Below are positions 16,912 to 27,467 of a stretch of 64,000 bases of DNA, piece by piece. Each line of letters begins with the position of its first letter. Position 1 is the first letter of the stretch. Under the pieces are notes generated by a model. The model ran no database searches. It saw only the letters and a list, made by a program, of their open reading frames with translations, and was not told the DNA's origin. Made by a program: the position numbers and the translations under genes. The stretch lies in assembly GCF_029625435.1 (NCBI RefSeq), contig NZ_CP121208.1:1178001-1242000 (forward strand), in the 5' to 3' direction. The DNA is from Arcanobacterium canis. GTDB lineage: Bacteria; Actinomycetota; Actinomycetes; Actinomycetales; Actinomycetaceae.

Positions 16912-18690
16912 TCACTGAAGAAGTTCGAGAACCTTCTCCACTACGTCGTCAACAGAGACCTCAACCGCTGTTCCTTCACGGCGATCGCGGATCTCCACCA
17001 CTCCGTCCTTCAATCCACGTCCCACGACGACGCCGTAGGGCATACCTAAGAGTTCGAAATCTGCGAACTTCACTCCCGCTGAAACCTTGCGACGATCATC
17101 AATTATTGCTTCGTAGCCGGCGGCTTCGACTTCGCCAGCAATGCGTTCAGCGGTCTCAAAAACTTCCTCACCCTTACCTGTGGCAAGGACATGAACCTGC
17201 GCTGGAGCAATGTGTGTTGGCCACACGAGTCCCTTCTCATCGCAGTTGAGCTCCGCGAGAGACGCCATCACACGCGAAACACCAATACCGTAGGAGCCCA
17301 TCGTGACAACCTGAGCCTTGCCATTTTGGTCAAGCACCTTCAGATCAAGTGCCTTTGCGTATTTGCGACCGAGTTGGAAAATATGTCCAACTTCAATGCC
17401 ACGCTCAATGGACAAGGGGCCTGATCCGTCAGGAGCTTCGTCACCTGCACGGACTTCCGCAGCCTCAATCATGGCATCGGCAACGAAATCACGACCGTAG
17501 ACCATGTTGATCAGGTGGGTTTCATGCTGGTCACCACCGGTGATCCATGCACTGCCCTTCGCCACGTGCGAGTCGAGCAAGTAACGCACAGAACCAGAGA
17601 TGTTGCCTTCCTCGTCCGTAACGCGAGCAGGCGAGTTCGGGCCAATCGAACGCGGGCCAATGTAGCCTGCCACAAGCTCAGGGTGCTTGGCGAGATCTTC
17701 AGGCGTGGCAATCTCGACTTCAGCAGGAGCAACATTTGCTTCCACACGTTTGAGATCGACTTCGCGATCGCCGGGGACACCAAGGACGACAAGTTCTCGC
17801 TCCCCATCTGGATGTGTGAAAGTGACGACGACGTTCTTGAGAGTGTCGCGGGCTTCCCACGGATGATCAGCACGAGGAGCGACGTCGTTGAGTACACCGA
17901 CCAGGTCATCGATCGTCTTGGCATTCGGGGTGGTCACAGCTGTGGCTTCGGCGACGCCGGAGTAATCTTGCTCGGGTAGTTGCGGAGTTGTCACTGCTTC
18001 TGTATTTGCAGCGTAGCCGCCGGCTGAACGCACGAATGTATCCTCGCCAATTGCACATGGGAAAAGGAACTCTTCCGAACGCGATCCGCCCATGGCGCCC
18101 GACGTTGCCGAACAGATTGCCACTGGCAAACCGAGTCGGTCAAAAACTTTTTGGTAGGCAGCACGCATGTTTTCGTAAGACGCTGCCAAACCGTCATCAT
18201 CGATATCGAACGAATAAGCGTCCTTCATGATGAATTCACGCGTGCGAATGATTCCCGCACGAGGGCGGGCTTCATCACGGTACTTCGTTTGAATCTGGTA
18301 AAGCGTGACAGGCAATTCCTTGTACGAAGAGTACATGTCCTTCACGGCCACAGTGAACATTTCTTCGTGCGTAGGCGCGAGGAGGTAGTCGTTATCGCGG
18401 CGATCCTTCAAACGGAAAAGGTTCGGACCGTACTCTTCCCAACGATTAGTCGCCTCGTAAGGCTCGCGTGGAAGCAGAGCAGGAAACAGCATCTCTTGAG
18501 CGCCCGCGGCATCCATCTCCTCACGAACGATGTTTTCCACCTTGCGCAGCACCTTCAAGCCCAGCGGCAACCAGGTGTAGATACCCGGAGCAACTCGACG
18601 GACGTAACCGCCACGAACCAGCAACTTATGAGAATTTACTTCGGCGTCGGCAGGGTCCTCGCGGAGCGTGCGGACGAACAGATTTGACAT
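16912..18690 (-). CDS. proS: Prolyl-tRNA synthetase
   Basis: A 592-residue class II synthetase of the bacterial type. Motif 2 is seen in [22 protein letters not shown] and motif 3 in [16 protein letters not shown]; an editing insertion lies between residues about 225 and 410, and the anticodon-binding domain is C-terminal. The start ATG 18690 ([12 protein letters not shown]) matches the usual N terminus; an in-frame GTG three codons upstream also exists. It charges tRNA-Pro and can edit Ala-tRNA-Pro. Confidence 0.97.
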
Positions 18691-18730
18691 TTTCAGCACA
18701 CGCCCAGTTTACCGCGCAGGTACAGTGAAG

Positions 18731-19567
18731 TTACAAAAGAACAGTCGAGAAATGTCCGACAGTCACAAACCCTGCCTTTTCGTACACGCGTAGGGCTGGC
18801 AAATTGTAATCGTTGACGTAAAGACTCACAGTTGGAGCAATTTCACGGGACACAATCTGTGCGACTCTCGCCATACATGCACTCGCAATTCCCATCCCGC
18901 GTAGCTCAGGCGCTACCCACACTCCCTGAATCTGAGCAACTGATCCGGCGAGCGCTCCGACATCAGCTTTGAACTCGACGCGGGGCTGACCGTTCAACGA
19001 CTGTCCCATTCGCACAAAGGTTCGCTTGTTGGCGATAAGCCGCTCGACGCGGTTGCGATAGTAGCGGCCGGACGGATCGTATCCCACTTCTTCGGTAAAC
19101 ATTGCCACCGCCGCCGGATACACAAGATGCGCTTCTCGCGGCTCGGCTCGACGAAGCATTGGATCTGGTGTGACCTGACTCGTGTGGCGGAAAACCATCG
19201 AATACTGCGTTTCGCGTACCTCACGAGCCTGGCCCCAGTGTGGCTCAAGGCGATGCCACAACCCCATCACTTGATCTTGTGGGCCAACGATGGACGAGGC
19301 GGCACAGCCGGAATCCCCCAGGTACGCCGAGAGATCATCGAGTCCGCCCTCATCGAATCCAAAGGGCACCAACGTACCGGTGCTCCAGGCTGCGCTACGC
19401 AAACCGTCAGAATCAAAAAGCCCCACAGCATTTGTTAATGACCGACGTCTGTCCAAAGGAACACGGGCAAGCACTGTCGCTACTGGATCCGTCTCATACA
19501 GACGCACCAACGCCGGTCGGTCGAAGACGGTCAGCCGACGTACCGACCGGCGAGAGAAGAAAAACAT
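18731..19567 (-). CDS. GNAT acetyltransferase with N-terminal DUF4081-like domain
   Basis: A 278-residue two-part protein: an N-terminal domain (about 1-120) like the DUF4081 module common in actinobacterial acetyltransferases, and a C-terminal GNAT domain with the acetyl-CoA loop APELRGMGIASACM followed by SLYVNDYNLPALRVYEKAGF. The substrate is unknown. It ends the ispG-side gene run and lies just upstream of proS; in many actinobacteria such a gene follows ispG, as here, with only a two-base gap. Confidence 0.85.
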   Translation of the reverse strand: MFFFSRRSVRRLTVFDRPALVRLYETDPVATVLARVPLDRRRSLTNAVGLFDSDGLRSAAWSTGTLVPFGFDEGGLDDLSAYLGDSGCAASSIVGPQDQVMGLWHRLEPHWGQAREVRETQYSMVFRHTSQVTPDPMLRRAEPREAHLVYPAAVAMFTEEVGYDPSGRYYRNRVERLIANKRTFVRMGQSLNGQPRVEFKADVGALAGSVAQIQGVWVAPELRGMGIASACMARVAQIVSREIAPTVSLYVNDYNLPALRVYEKAGFVTVGHFSTVLL

Positions 19568-19569
19568 CG

Positions 19570-20727
19570 TTAAACGAGAACTTCAGGTGACGTTGACGGG
19601 TCTTCGTCGAGTCCAAGCTCTTCGGCGACTGCTCGTGCGCGACGAATCAAAGTTTGAACAATCTCTTCCTCCGCAACGGTTTCGACAACCTTGCCCTTAA
19701 CGAAGATCTGTCCCTTACCGTTGCCAGAGGCCACGCCGAGGTCAGCTTCTCGTGCCTCGCCCGGCCCATTAACCACACACCCCATCACAGCAACACGCAA
19801 AGGGAAACTGACATCCTTGAGTCCTTCAGTGACTTTATCTGCTAAGGAGTACACATCAACCTGAGCGCGTCCACACGAGGGGCACGAGACGATTTCAAGC
19901 TTCTTTGGACGCAAATTCAAACTGCGAAGAATTTGTTCGCCGACCTTGACCTCTTCCACGGGGTCAGCCGAAAGCGAGACGCGAATTGTGTCACCAATTC
20001 CTTCGGATAGCAGGACAGCAAACGCGGTAGACGATTTGACAGTGCCTTGAAGCATCGGTCCAGCTTCCGTCACACCCAGATGAAGTGGCCAGTCGCCCTT
20101 TTCAGACAGGAGTCGATAAGCCTTAATCATCGTCACGGGATCGTGGTGCTTGACGGAAATCGCGAAATCATAGAAGCCTGCGTCTTCGAAGAGACGCGCT
20201 TCATTCACCGCAGATTCAACAAGTGCTTCTGGAGTCGCCTTTCCGTACTTCTTCAGCAAGCGAGGATCTAACGAACCGGCATTGACACCGATGCGCATCG
20301 CGGTGCCATGAGCTTTGGCAGCTGCCGCGATCTCGGGAATCTTGTTATCAAATTTCTTGATATTGCCAGGGTTGACTCGAACGCCGGCACCAGCTTCAAT
20401 CGCCGTAAAAACGTACGACGGTTGGAAATGGACATCAACCACCACAGGAATCTGGCTTTTCTCCACGATCACCGGGATCGCTTCAGCGTCTTTGTCAGTG
20501 GGACATGCAATTCGTACAATGTCACAACCCGCTGCCGTCAGCGCAGCGATCTGTTGGAGAGTGGCGCCGATGTCCCAGGTTTTCGTGTTGGTCATCGACT
20601 GCACCGAGACCGGAGCATCGCCGCCGACACGAACATTTCCCACACTAATTTGGCGAGTCACTTTGCGAGCAGTGAGAGGTTCGTCAATCTCACGGACACT
20701 CGGAATTCCAAGTCCAATAGGATTCAT
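19570..20727 (-). CDS. ispG: 4-hydroxy-3-methylbut-2-en-1-yl diphosphate synthase
   Basis: A 385-residue iron-sulfur enzyme of the MEP isoprenoid pathway, converting MEcPP to HMBPP. A TIM-barrel domain begins [17 protein letters not shown]; the C-terminal cluster domain has [12 protein letters not shown] and the third ligand in [17 protein letters not shown]. With dxr two genes upstream, two MEP-pathway steps are encoded here. Confidence 0.97.
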
Positions 20728-20766
20728 CTTTTCTCCTTACAGGTAGCGCCACCACTTTAGTCGGTT

Positions 20767-21993
20767 TTAGAGCACAGGGTGAAGGACATCGGCCACAATC
20801 AGCGCCACAGTCATCACAATAAAGAATGCCACCACAGCCTGAGACAGGGGCCAGAGCGCCGCAGTATCTACTGGCCCTGGATCCGGACGACGGCGCAGAA
20901 TCGCCCATCGCCGTCGGACGATCTCCCACAGGGCAGCGGCCATGTGCCCACCATCGAGAGGGAGAAGAGGCAAGAGATTGAAAATAAACAGTGACATATT
21001 CAGTGATGCCAAAAGCATCAGCATGTCAGCTGCTCGTTGCGTGAATGTGTACTGTTGCGCATCCGCGGATGCAATCTGACCTGCAGCGTCGGCTACCCCG
21101 ACTAATCCGACAATTCCGCCAGGATCTCGCGGACTACCTGTCACGGTCGCGACGACGACGTCCCACAATGCAACTGGGAGTTTGACAATCACCGACGCCG
21201 TTGCAACAGTGAGGTTTCCCGTGGCAGCAAGTGCCTGCGACACGCTGGAACGCTCAGTCACAAAAGCTGGTGAAATTCCCACAACGGGAGTATTTCGACC
21301 AGGAATTTTAACAGCGGCGACGTTGATATACACCTGGCGTCCGGAACGTTCCACTACCACTGGCACCGACGTCGTCGAACTCAGCGCAATCTCATGTTGC
21401 ACGTCAGCCCACGATGACACAGGGTGAGAATTCCACGACACAATACGATCCCCCACTTCCAGGCCAGCCAACTTCCCCGGGGCAGCCTGTTCACATTGCT
21501 CGCTGACGCACGAGTGGACTTGCGCGAGAGTCGTTGAGGGACGCGCAGTGCCGATTGCACACATTGACACAAGGACAAAGACGAGGGCGAGAAGAAAATT
21601 CACGAATGGGCCACCGAACATCACAAGGAGCCGCTTGGGCGCACTCAAGCGCCAAAAAGCACGGTGCTCTTGTCCAGCCGGAATTTCGTTGCGGCTCTCA
21701 ATTCGCGCTTCTTCGGCCATCGTCGGGTGACCGGCAGCGTCGGTGATTTTCGTGCCTGCAGGAGCCGGTGGAAGCATCCCTGCTAAGGAAACAAATCCGC
21801 CCAGAGGGATAGCTTTGATCCCCCACTCAGTTCCGCGCCACACACGCGACACTAGTGTCGGTCCGAACCCAACAAAATATCGTGGGACGAGGACACCGAA
21901 GATCTTCGCTGGGATCAAGTGTCCAAACTCGTGTAAGGCAACACTCACAAGGATGCCCATGATGAAGATCACGACGCCGAGGACGAAGCTCAC
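20767..21993 (-). CDS. rseP: Site-2 protease RseP/RIP-type zinc metalloprotease
   Basis: A 408-residue membrane protease that cuts membrane-bound substrates such as anti-sigma factors inside the bilayer. The zinc motif HEFGH lies in the first membrane segment (about residue 22) with PLGGFVSLAG following; a PDZ domain spans about 185-260; the second metal-binding part is NLLPLLPLDGGHMAAALWE near 350. The GTG start at 21993 is chosen because it overlaps the dxr stop and follows GAGGTGATG; the upstream open frame lies within dxr. Confidence 0.95.
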   Translation of the reverse strand: MSFVLGVVIFIMGILVSVALHEFGHLIPAKIFGVLVPRYFVGFGPTLVSRVWRGTEWGIKAIPLGGFVSLAGMLPPAPAGTKITDAAGHPTMAEEARIESRNEIPAGQEHRAFWRLSAPKRLLVMFGGPFVNFLLALVFVLVSMCAIGTARPSTTLAQVHSCVSEQCEQAAPGKLAGLEVGDRIVSWNSHPVSSWADVQHEIALSSTTSVPVVVERSGRQVYINVAAVKIPGRNTPVVGISPAFVTERSSVSQALAATGNLTVATASVIVKLPVALWDVVVATVTGSPRDPGGIVGLVGVADAAGQIASADAQQYTFTQRAADMLMLLASLNMSLFIFNLLPLLPLDGGHMAAALWEIVRRRWAILRRRPDPGPVDTAALWPLSQAVVAFFIVMTVALIVADVLHPVL

Positions 21994-23183
21994 GCCATCA
22001 CCTCGTGCGCGCACGCGCGAGCCCATTCCTCAACCCCAAGAACCGTTTCTAGGGTCAATTCACCGGGATGCGTGAAACGGGAAAGGACCTCTCCAACCGT
22101 TGAGATGATATCGAGGTAGCCGATGGCGCCATCCAAGAATGCATCGACTGCTTCTTCGTTCGCGGCATTCATCACTGCAGGATGCAGTGGGGAGGCCAAA
22201 AGGGCCTCACGCGCCATAGCAACTGCCTCGAAGCGCTCCTCATCGAGAGGTTCAAAAGTCCAACTCGTTGCGCTCTGCCACGAGTTGGGCGAGGCAACAT
22301 CATCCAAACGAATCGGAGCAGAAAGCCCCAGGGCAATGGGCAGTCGCATATCGGGCGGAGAAACCTGAGCGATCGTGGAACCGTCGATAAATTCAACCAT
22401 CGAGTGTACGACCGATTGGGGATGAACCACAGGAATAATACGGCTGGATTCGATGTCAAAAAGGTAGGACGCTTCGATTAATTCGAGGCCTTTATTCATC
22501 AAGGTCGATGAATTGATCGTTACCACTGGCCCCATGCTCCAGGTGGGGTGGTTGAGTGCCTCATCGGCACTCACCTGGGCCATCTGCTCGCGGGTGAAGT
22601 TTCTGAATGGGCCACCCGATGCTGTCAGAATCAGGCGCGCAACCTCGCTGTATCCATCCTGGTTTAAGCTCGTCAAGCCCTTGTGATGACGGCCCGAGCG
22701 CAACGCTTGATAGATCGCAGAATGTTCAGAATCCACTGGAACAATCTGTCCCGGGCGCACACATGCATCGGAAATCAACCCACCGCCAACAACGAGCGAT
22801 TCTTTATTTGCCAGTGCAAGCGTCGCGCCAGACTTCAGTGCTGCGAGGGTGGGACGCAGACCGACGGAACCTGTGATCCCATTAAGAACGACGCCGTCGC
22901 CGGCAAGACCCGCCACTGCGCACGCAGCATCTTTTCCGACGAAAAGTTGCGGGAGAGCTGCGCTCGTCAATGCTTCATAAGCGTCACGGAACGCCGATAC
23001 TGACGCTGAATCAGCTAATGCCACAGCTCCGACGCCGAACTCATGCGCTTGCTTCGCGAGCAGTCGCACATGTGACCCGCCAGCAGCGAGTGCAACCACA
23101 TCGAAAAGACCGCCATGACGAGCAATAACATCCAGTGCTTGAGTTCCGATTGAACCGGTTGACCCGAGAATAACGACTTTCAT
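21990..23183 (-). CDS. dxr: 1-deoxy-D-xylulose 5-phosphate reductoisomerase
   Basis: A 397-residue NADPH-dependent enzyme making MEP from DXP. The N-terminal Rossmann motif is LGSTGSIGTQALDV; ALANKESLVVGG and the metal/substrate region VDSEHSAIYQ follow; the C-terminal helical domain is present. ATG 23183 has GGAGTGAA upstream and starts one base after the preceding stop. The gene overlaps rseP by four bases. Confidence 0.97.
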   Translation of the reverse strand: MKVVILGSTGSIGTQALDVIARHGGLFDVVALAAGGSHVRLLAKQAHEFGVGAVALADSASVSAFRDAYEALTSAALPQLFVGKDAACAVAGLAGDGVVLNGITGSVGLRPTLAALKSGATLALANKESLVVGGGLISDACVRPGQIVPVDSEHSAIYQALRSGRHHKGLTSLNQDGYSEVARLILTASGGPFRNFTREQMAQVSADEALNHPTWSMGPVVTINSSTLMNKGLELIEASYLFDIESSRIIPVVHPQSVVHSMVEFIDGSTIAQVSPPDMRLPIALGLSAPIRLDDVASPNSWQSATSWTFEPLDEERFEAVAMAREALLASPLHPAVMNAANEEAVDAFLDGAIGYLDIISTVGEVLSRFTHPGELTLETVLGVEEWARACAHEVMA

Positions 23184-23184
23184 T

Positions 23185-23730
23185 TCACTCCACTGCAAGA
23201 AGGACACTGACCACGCGGTCGAGGAACACATCCACCACAGCTTCGTCGTATGCCTTGGCTCGTTTTGCAGTAGCAAACGTTGCAGTCCGCACCTGCGAGG
23301 ACGTCAGAGAACCGTGTCCATCAAAGTATGCCGAGACGCGCTCAAGAAGATCGTCAACATCGGTCTTGCGATATCCGCGTCCTTGGGCGTTGGCAAATCG
23401 TTCACCCCGGGGGCGCAACAGACGTGGATAAAGAGTCTGTGCCTGCCCATAAGCGGCAGAAAGCCATGCATCCTCTCCGTCTTGGGCAATCACATCGGCA
23501 CGACGACGCTGGACGAACGCGGCTTCCATGCGATCCAGTGCAGCATCAACAATCGCCGGATCGTAACCTCCTTTGACCCAGTCGAAATGAACCGCGCGAA
23601 TTGACTCCTCGTTGAAAGTCACATTTTCTTTTCCTGAGTAGGCATCCTTGGCCTGCGCAAGAAACGCATCTACCTGTGCCGGGCTATACCCGAACTCTTT
23701 GTCCGGTACATGGACGAATGTCTCACTCAT
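23185..23730 (-). CDS. DivIVA-domain repeat protein
   Basis: A 181-residue protein with about four copies of the short DivIVA-like motif (FGYSPAQVDAFLAQA, GGYDPAIVDAALDRME, RGYRKTDVDDLLERV and AYDEAVVDVFLDRVV), each preceded by an F- or V-rich segment. Such proteins are common in actinobacteria next to rlmN and dxr; a link to envelope growth or to polar proteins is possible but unproven. ATG 23730 with GGAGG upstream overlaps the rlmN stop by eight bases. Confidence 0.85.
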   Translation of the reverse strand: MSETFVHVPDKEFGYSPAQVDAFLAQAKDAYSGKENVTFNEESIRAVHFDWVKGGYDPAIVDAALDRMEAAFVQRRRADVIAQDGEDAWLSAAYGQAQTLYPRLLRPRGERFANAQGRGYRKTDVDDLLERVSAYFDGHGSLTSSQVRTATFATAKRAKAYDEAVVDVFLDRVVSVLLAVE

Positions 23731-25000
23731 GAGTTTCCTCCCGTTCTTTCGCGTTGAGGCGATCATCAAGGTCTGACGGTACTTGCTGGTGAGAGGCAAG
23801 ACGTGCCTCCACACGCGCTTGAGCTTTCGCTGCCCGGCGAGCAACATGTTCGCGATCGATGACTTCTGCAGCGAGCTGGCCACACGCACCATCGATATCA
23901 GAGCCGCGAGTATCACGAATTGTTGTCGAAATTCCCGCATCTTGGAGAGTGCGAACAAATGTGCGCGTGACGTGATCCGTGGATGCGGTCCAAATTGATC
24001 CAGGCGTGGGATTGAGTGGAATAGGATTCACATGGGCCCAACCGTGGCCGCGTTTATTGAGTTCCGCAGCAAGAAGCTCAGCGCGCCACTTATGGTCATT
24101 CATGTCTTTGATCAGCGCGTACTCAATCGAAACACGACGTCGAGTCTTAACGAAGTAGCGGCGTGCGGCATCGAGTAACTCCCCGGTTTTATATCGCTCA
24201 TTGATCGGAATGAGATCGTCTCGTAGCTCATTGTCGGGAGCGTGCAGCGAAACAGCAAGGGTGACTGGCAAACCGCTATCCGCGAGCTTGTCAATCATCG
24301 GGACCAGACCAACAGTGGACACGGTGACATTACGGGCCGACATCCCGAATCCTTCAGGAGCAGGATCGGTCATACGGTGCAACGCCCCCATCACGGCTTT
24401 GTAATTCGCCAGTGGCTCTCCCATTCCCATGAAGACGACGTTGGTAATGCGAGTCGGCTCACCGAGGACACCTGACTCTGCCGCCACCATATTCAGCCGC
24501 AACTGCTCAATGATTTCCGCCGTTGAAAGATTGCGTGTCAGTCCGCCTTGACCGGTTGCGCAGAATGGACAAGCCATTCCGCAACCTGCCTGAGAAGAAA
24601 TGCATAGAGTCGCACGATCAGGGTACTTCATCAACACCGACTCAACGACCGCCCCGTCGAAAAGCTTCCATAACGTCTTGACTGTTGCACCGCCGTCGGC
24701 AACCAAATCACGAACGCGGCTGACCAACACAGGAAAGACTTTCGTCACAAGCTCCTCACGCATCGACACCGGAAGATCCGTCATCGTCTGCGGATCAACA
24801 TTGCGGTGTTCGAAGTAATGCACCGAGAGCTGATCGGCGCGGAAAGCGGGAAAACCAAGGTCTTTCAATAACGCACGGCGTCCTTCCCGATCCAAATCGG
24901 CAAGGTGACTGGGGGCTTTCCCCTTGCGTTTTTCTGAAAATGACAGGAGTGGCCGCGGACCACTCTCAACGCGAGGCAGAACCTGCTTGTTTTTCTTCAC
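23723..25000 (-). CDS. rlmN: Dual-specificity RNA methyltransferase RlmN
   Basis: A 425-residue radical-SAM enzyme that methylates C2 of A2503 in 23S rRNA and A37 in some tRNAs. The cluster motif is AGCGMACPFCATG (CxxxCxxC). GMGEPLANY and the C-terminal RDTRGSDIDGACGQL, with the catalytic cysteine, are present. The GTG start at 25000 follows AGGA and avoids the overlap with cdsA. A C-terminal tail of about 45 charged residues extends beyond the usual end. Confidence 0.95.
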   Translation of the reverse strand: MKKNKQVLPRVESGPRPLLSFSEKRKGKAPSHLADLDREGRRALLKDLGFPAFRADQLSVHYFEHRNVDPQTMTDLPVSMREELVTKVFPVLVSRVRDLVADGGATVKTLWKLFDGAVVESVLMKYPDRATLCISSQAGCGMACPFCATGQGGLTRNLSTAEIIEQLRLNMVAAESGVLGEPTRITNVVFMGMGEPLANYKAVMGALHRMTDPAPEGFGMSARNVTVSTVGLVPMIDKLADSGLPVTLAVSLHAPDNELRDDLIPINERYKTGELLDAARRYFVKTRRRVSIEYALIKDMNDHKWRAELLAAELNKRGHGWAHVNPIPLNPTPGSIWTASTDHVTRTFVRTLQDAGISTTIRDTRGSDIDGACGQLAAEVIDREHVARRAAKAQARVEARLASHQQVPSDLDDRLNAKEREETHE

Positions 25001-25008
25001 CGTGTTTC

Positions 25009-25878
25009 CTAACTTGCCATCGTGAACACCACATAGCACAGCGGTGCGCAGAAGAGAATTGAATCGAGCCGATCGAGCATACCGCCGTGTCCGGGGAAAA
25101 TCGACCCCATATCTTTCACTCCGAGGTCACGTTTAAGCAACGACTCTGCGAAGTCACCCATGGTGGCAAATACCGGTGATAACACACCTAAAGCAATGAC
25201 ATATGGCCAGCTCAAGCCAAGAACCATTCCGGCGAAAAGGAAAGAAATCAAGAGGGACAGCAGTTGTGAGCCGATGAAACCTTCCCACGATTTCTTGGGC
25301 GAAATACTCGGTGCAATGGGGTGTTTCCCAAACAGGACGCCCACACACCAGCCTCCGACGTCGTTCGCAACGGGCAACAAGATAAAAGTAAGAACTGCGA
25401 ATGCTCCCTTGTCCATTGCCGCAATCGCAATGGCAAACATGCCAAATAAACCAATCCAGGACAGGACAAGTACACCAGCTACTGCGTCAGTGAGGGAATT
25501 GTCTCGGCGAAAAACTCGATTGATGCAAATACAACACCCCACCCCGAGGAAGAAGCTCAAAAGCCCTGCTCCCATTCCTCCGGCCCACGTCGAAATCACA
25601 ATTAACGCCACAGCGCCTATCACCACAGGATAGGCAATAGCGATCGATCTGCTGAGGAATGCGCCGGCAGCCTCCCACACAGCAATCGACAAAAAGACCA
25701 CAGCGAGGGCAACAAATATTTCGATCCGAACGAAAAGAGATATCCCGAGCACTGCGAGCAGGACGACTGCGGTGGACACAGCCGCGGGTAGGTTACGGCC
25801 TGCCCTCGAAGTGATCTCTTGTGGAGGACGCGGCGGGTGGGGTTCCAGCCGCGCCCTCAAAGTAGATCGTTGAATCAC
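25009..25878 (-). CDS. cdsA: Phosphatidate cytidylyltransferase
   Basis: A 289-residue integral membrane enzyme that makes CDP-diacylglycerol for phospholipid synthesis. About eight hydrophobic spans follow a basic N terminus (LRARLEPHPPRPP). The family signature is visible at the C terminus as KRDLGVKDMGSIFPGHGGMLDRLDS. The gene starts at GTG 25878, two bases after frr, in the pyrH-frr-cdsA order. Confidence 0.96.
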   Translation of the reverse strand: MIQRSTLRARLEPHPPRPPQEITSRAGRNLPAAVSTAVVLLAVLGISLFVRIEIFVALAVVFLSIAVWEAAGAFLSRSIAIAYPVVIGAVALIVISTWAGGMGAGLLSFFLGVGCCICINRVFRRDNSLTDAVAGVLVLSWIGLFGMFAIAIAAMDKGAFAVLTFILLPVANDVGGWCVGVLFGKHPIAPSISPKKSWEGFIGSQLLSLLISFLFAGMVLGLSWPYVIALGVLSPVFATMGDFAESLLKRDLGVKDMGSIFPGHGGMLDRLDSILFCAPLCYVVFTMAS

Positions 25879-25880
25879 GA

Positions 25881-26438
25881 TCAGACCTCCATAAGGTCCT
25901 TTTCCTTGGCTGCAAGAAGAGTATCGACCTGGTCGGTGAACTTCTTGGTCAAGGTTTCAAGCTCTTTCTCTGCGCGATCGACCTCGTCTTCTCCGGCCTC
26001 GCCGTCTTTCTTAATACGGTCAAGTTCTTCCTTCGCCTTACGGCGAACGCCGCGTACCGACACGCGTGCGTCCTCGGCTTTGCCCTTGGCAAGCTTGACG
26101 TATTCCTTACGGCGCTCCTCGGTCAGCGCTGGAAGATTTACACGAAGAACCTGGCCGTCATCGGTGGGGTTCACGCCGAGATCAGATTCCTGGATGGCGC
26201 GCTCGATATCCTTCATCGCCGAACGATCGAAAGGCGAAATCACCACGGTACGAGCTTCTGGCACTGACACGGTGGCGAGTTGCTGCAAAGGCGTCGGGGC
26301 GCCATAGTACTCCACGATCAACGAGGTAAACATTTCCGGGTTTGCACGGCCAGAACGAATCTTGCCAAATTCATTGCGGGCAACGTCAATCGCCTTGCCC
26401 ATCTTTTCTTCAGCTTCGAGCATTACGTCGTCAATCAT
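25881..26438 (-). CDS. frr: Ribosome recycling factor
   Basis: A 185-residue factor that, with EF-G, splits post-termination ribosomes. The tRNA-like fold is recognised by [39 protein letters not shown] and the three-helix bundle with [14 protein letters not shown]. It overlaps the pyrH stop by one base (TGATG). Confidence 0.98.
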   Translation of the reverse strand: MIDDVMLEAEEKMGKAIDVARNEFGKIRSGRANPEMFTSLIVEYYGAPTPLQQLATVSVPEARTVVISPFDRSAMKDIERAIQESDLGVNPTDDGQVLRVNLPALTEERRKEYVKLAKGKAEDARVSVRGVRRKAKEELDRIKKDGEAGEDEVDRAEKELETLTKKFTDQVDTLLAAKEKDLMEV

Positions 26439-27190
26439 CAGTTTTCCTTGAGAGTAGTAGAAACGAGGGTTCCAATTTTGTCACCACGAAGAGCCCGGGT
26501 GACGTTGCCCGGCTCGGCCATGCCGAACACGCGCATAGTCATACCGTTTTCACGGCACATTGAGAACGCGGCGGCATCCACAACCTTGAGGTTGTCGCGG
26601 AGGGCGTCCTCGTAAGTCAACGAGTCAAGCTTGACTGCGGCAGGATCGGCCTTCGGATCAGCGGTGTAGACGCCATCAACACCGTTCTTCCCCACCAGGA
26701 GCTCATCGCATCGAAGCTCGAGAGCACGCTGAGCAGAGACAGTATCAGTGGAGAAATATGGCATTCCCGCACCTGCACCGAAAATAACAACGCGGCCCTT
26801 TTCAAGGTGGCGAATTGCTCGCAGCGGGATGTACGCCTCAGCAATTTGCGCCATATTGATAGCTGTCTGAACACGGGCATTGACGCCAGCTCGCTCGAGG
26901 AAATCTTGAAGAGCAACCGCATTGATCACGGTGCCAAGCATTCCCATATAGTCTGCACGAGCACGGTCCATACCGGTTTCTTGCAGCTGCGAACCGCGGA
27001 AGAAGTTTCCTCCACCCACGACGATCGCAACTTGAACACCGTCGTCAACAGCTTGCTTAATTTCCTGCGAAACGCGTGTTAGCACGTCGGTATCGAGCCC
27101 GACGCTCCCACCACCAAACATTTCTCCTGAGAGCTTGAGAAGAACTCGACGCTGGTTGTCTTCGTTCCAATCACCTGGGGTTGCGCTCAT
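26438..27190 (-). CDS. pyrH: UMP kinase
   Basis: A 250-residue amino-acid-kinase-fold enzyme that phosphorylates UMP to UDP. Motifs include [35 protein letters not shown] and [13 protein letters not shown]. It normally follows tsf directly; here an MFS gene and the fix operon lie between tsf and pyrH, so pyrH must have its own promoter in the 27191-27240 region. Confidence 0.98.
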   Translation of the reverse strand: MSATPGDWNEDNQRRVLLKLSGEMFGGGSVGLDTDVLTRVSQEIKQAVDDGVQVAIVVGGGNFFRGSQLQETGMDRARADYMGMLGTVINAVALQDFLERAGVNARVQTAINMAQIAEAYIPLRAIRHLEKGRVVIFGAGAGMPYFSTDTVSAQRALELRCDELLVGKNGVDGVYTADPKADPAAVKLDSLTYEDALRDNLKVVDAAAFSMCRENGMTMRVFGMAEPGNVTRALRGDKIGTLVSTTLKEN

Positions 27191-27413
27191 TTTTGTCCTT
27201 TCGCACGCGACTTCTCCACTATCCTACCGTAGGGATGAGAAACGGGCGCGCAGGAACACTGAGCCACTGAACAATCGCTTCCCGATGCCACCACAGCCAC
27301 ATATCATTCCTGACCTCATCCAGATACACGGTGTGGAGCGTGACGAAGCCAACCATGAAGGCACCTTGCAAAAATAGTTTAATCGTAAAATAATTGGTGG
27401 GTTGAAAATGTGC

Positions 27414-27436
27414 ATAGGCGTGGAAAAGACGCCTAT
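27414..27436 (+). promoter_or_regulatory. Hairpin in the MFS exporter leader
   Basis: An 8-bp perfect stem (ataggcgt / acgcctat) with a seven-base loop lies 31 bases upstream of the GTG start of the MFS gene and is followed by ttgcc. It may be an attenuator or an operator; the surrounding segment is AT-rich, with a possible -35 TTGCAA at 27366. Confidence 0.35.
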
Positions 27437-27467
27437 TTGCCATGATGTCGCAGGTGAAGGAGGAGCA

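Noticed and set aside
23731-23958. Upstream extension of the DivIVA-like protein
   Set aside because: The extra residues overlap rlmN and have no conserved pattern, whereas ATG 23730 has a strong ribosome-binding site.
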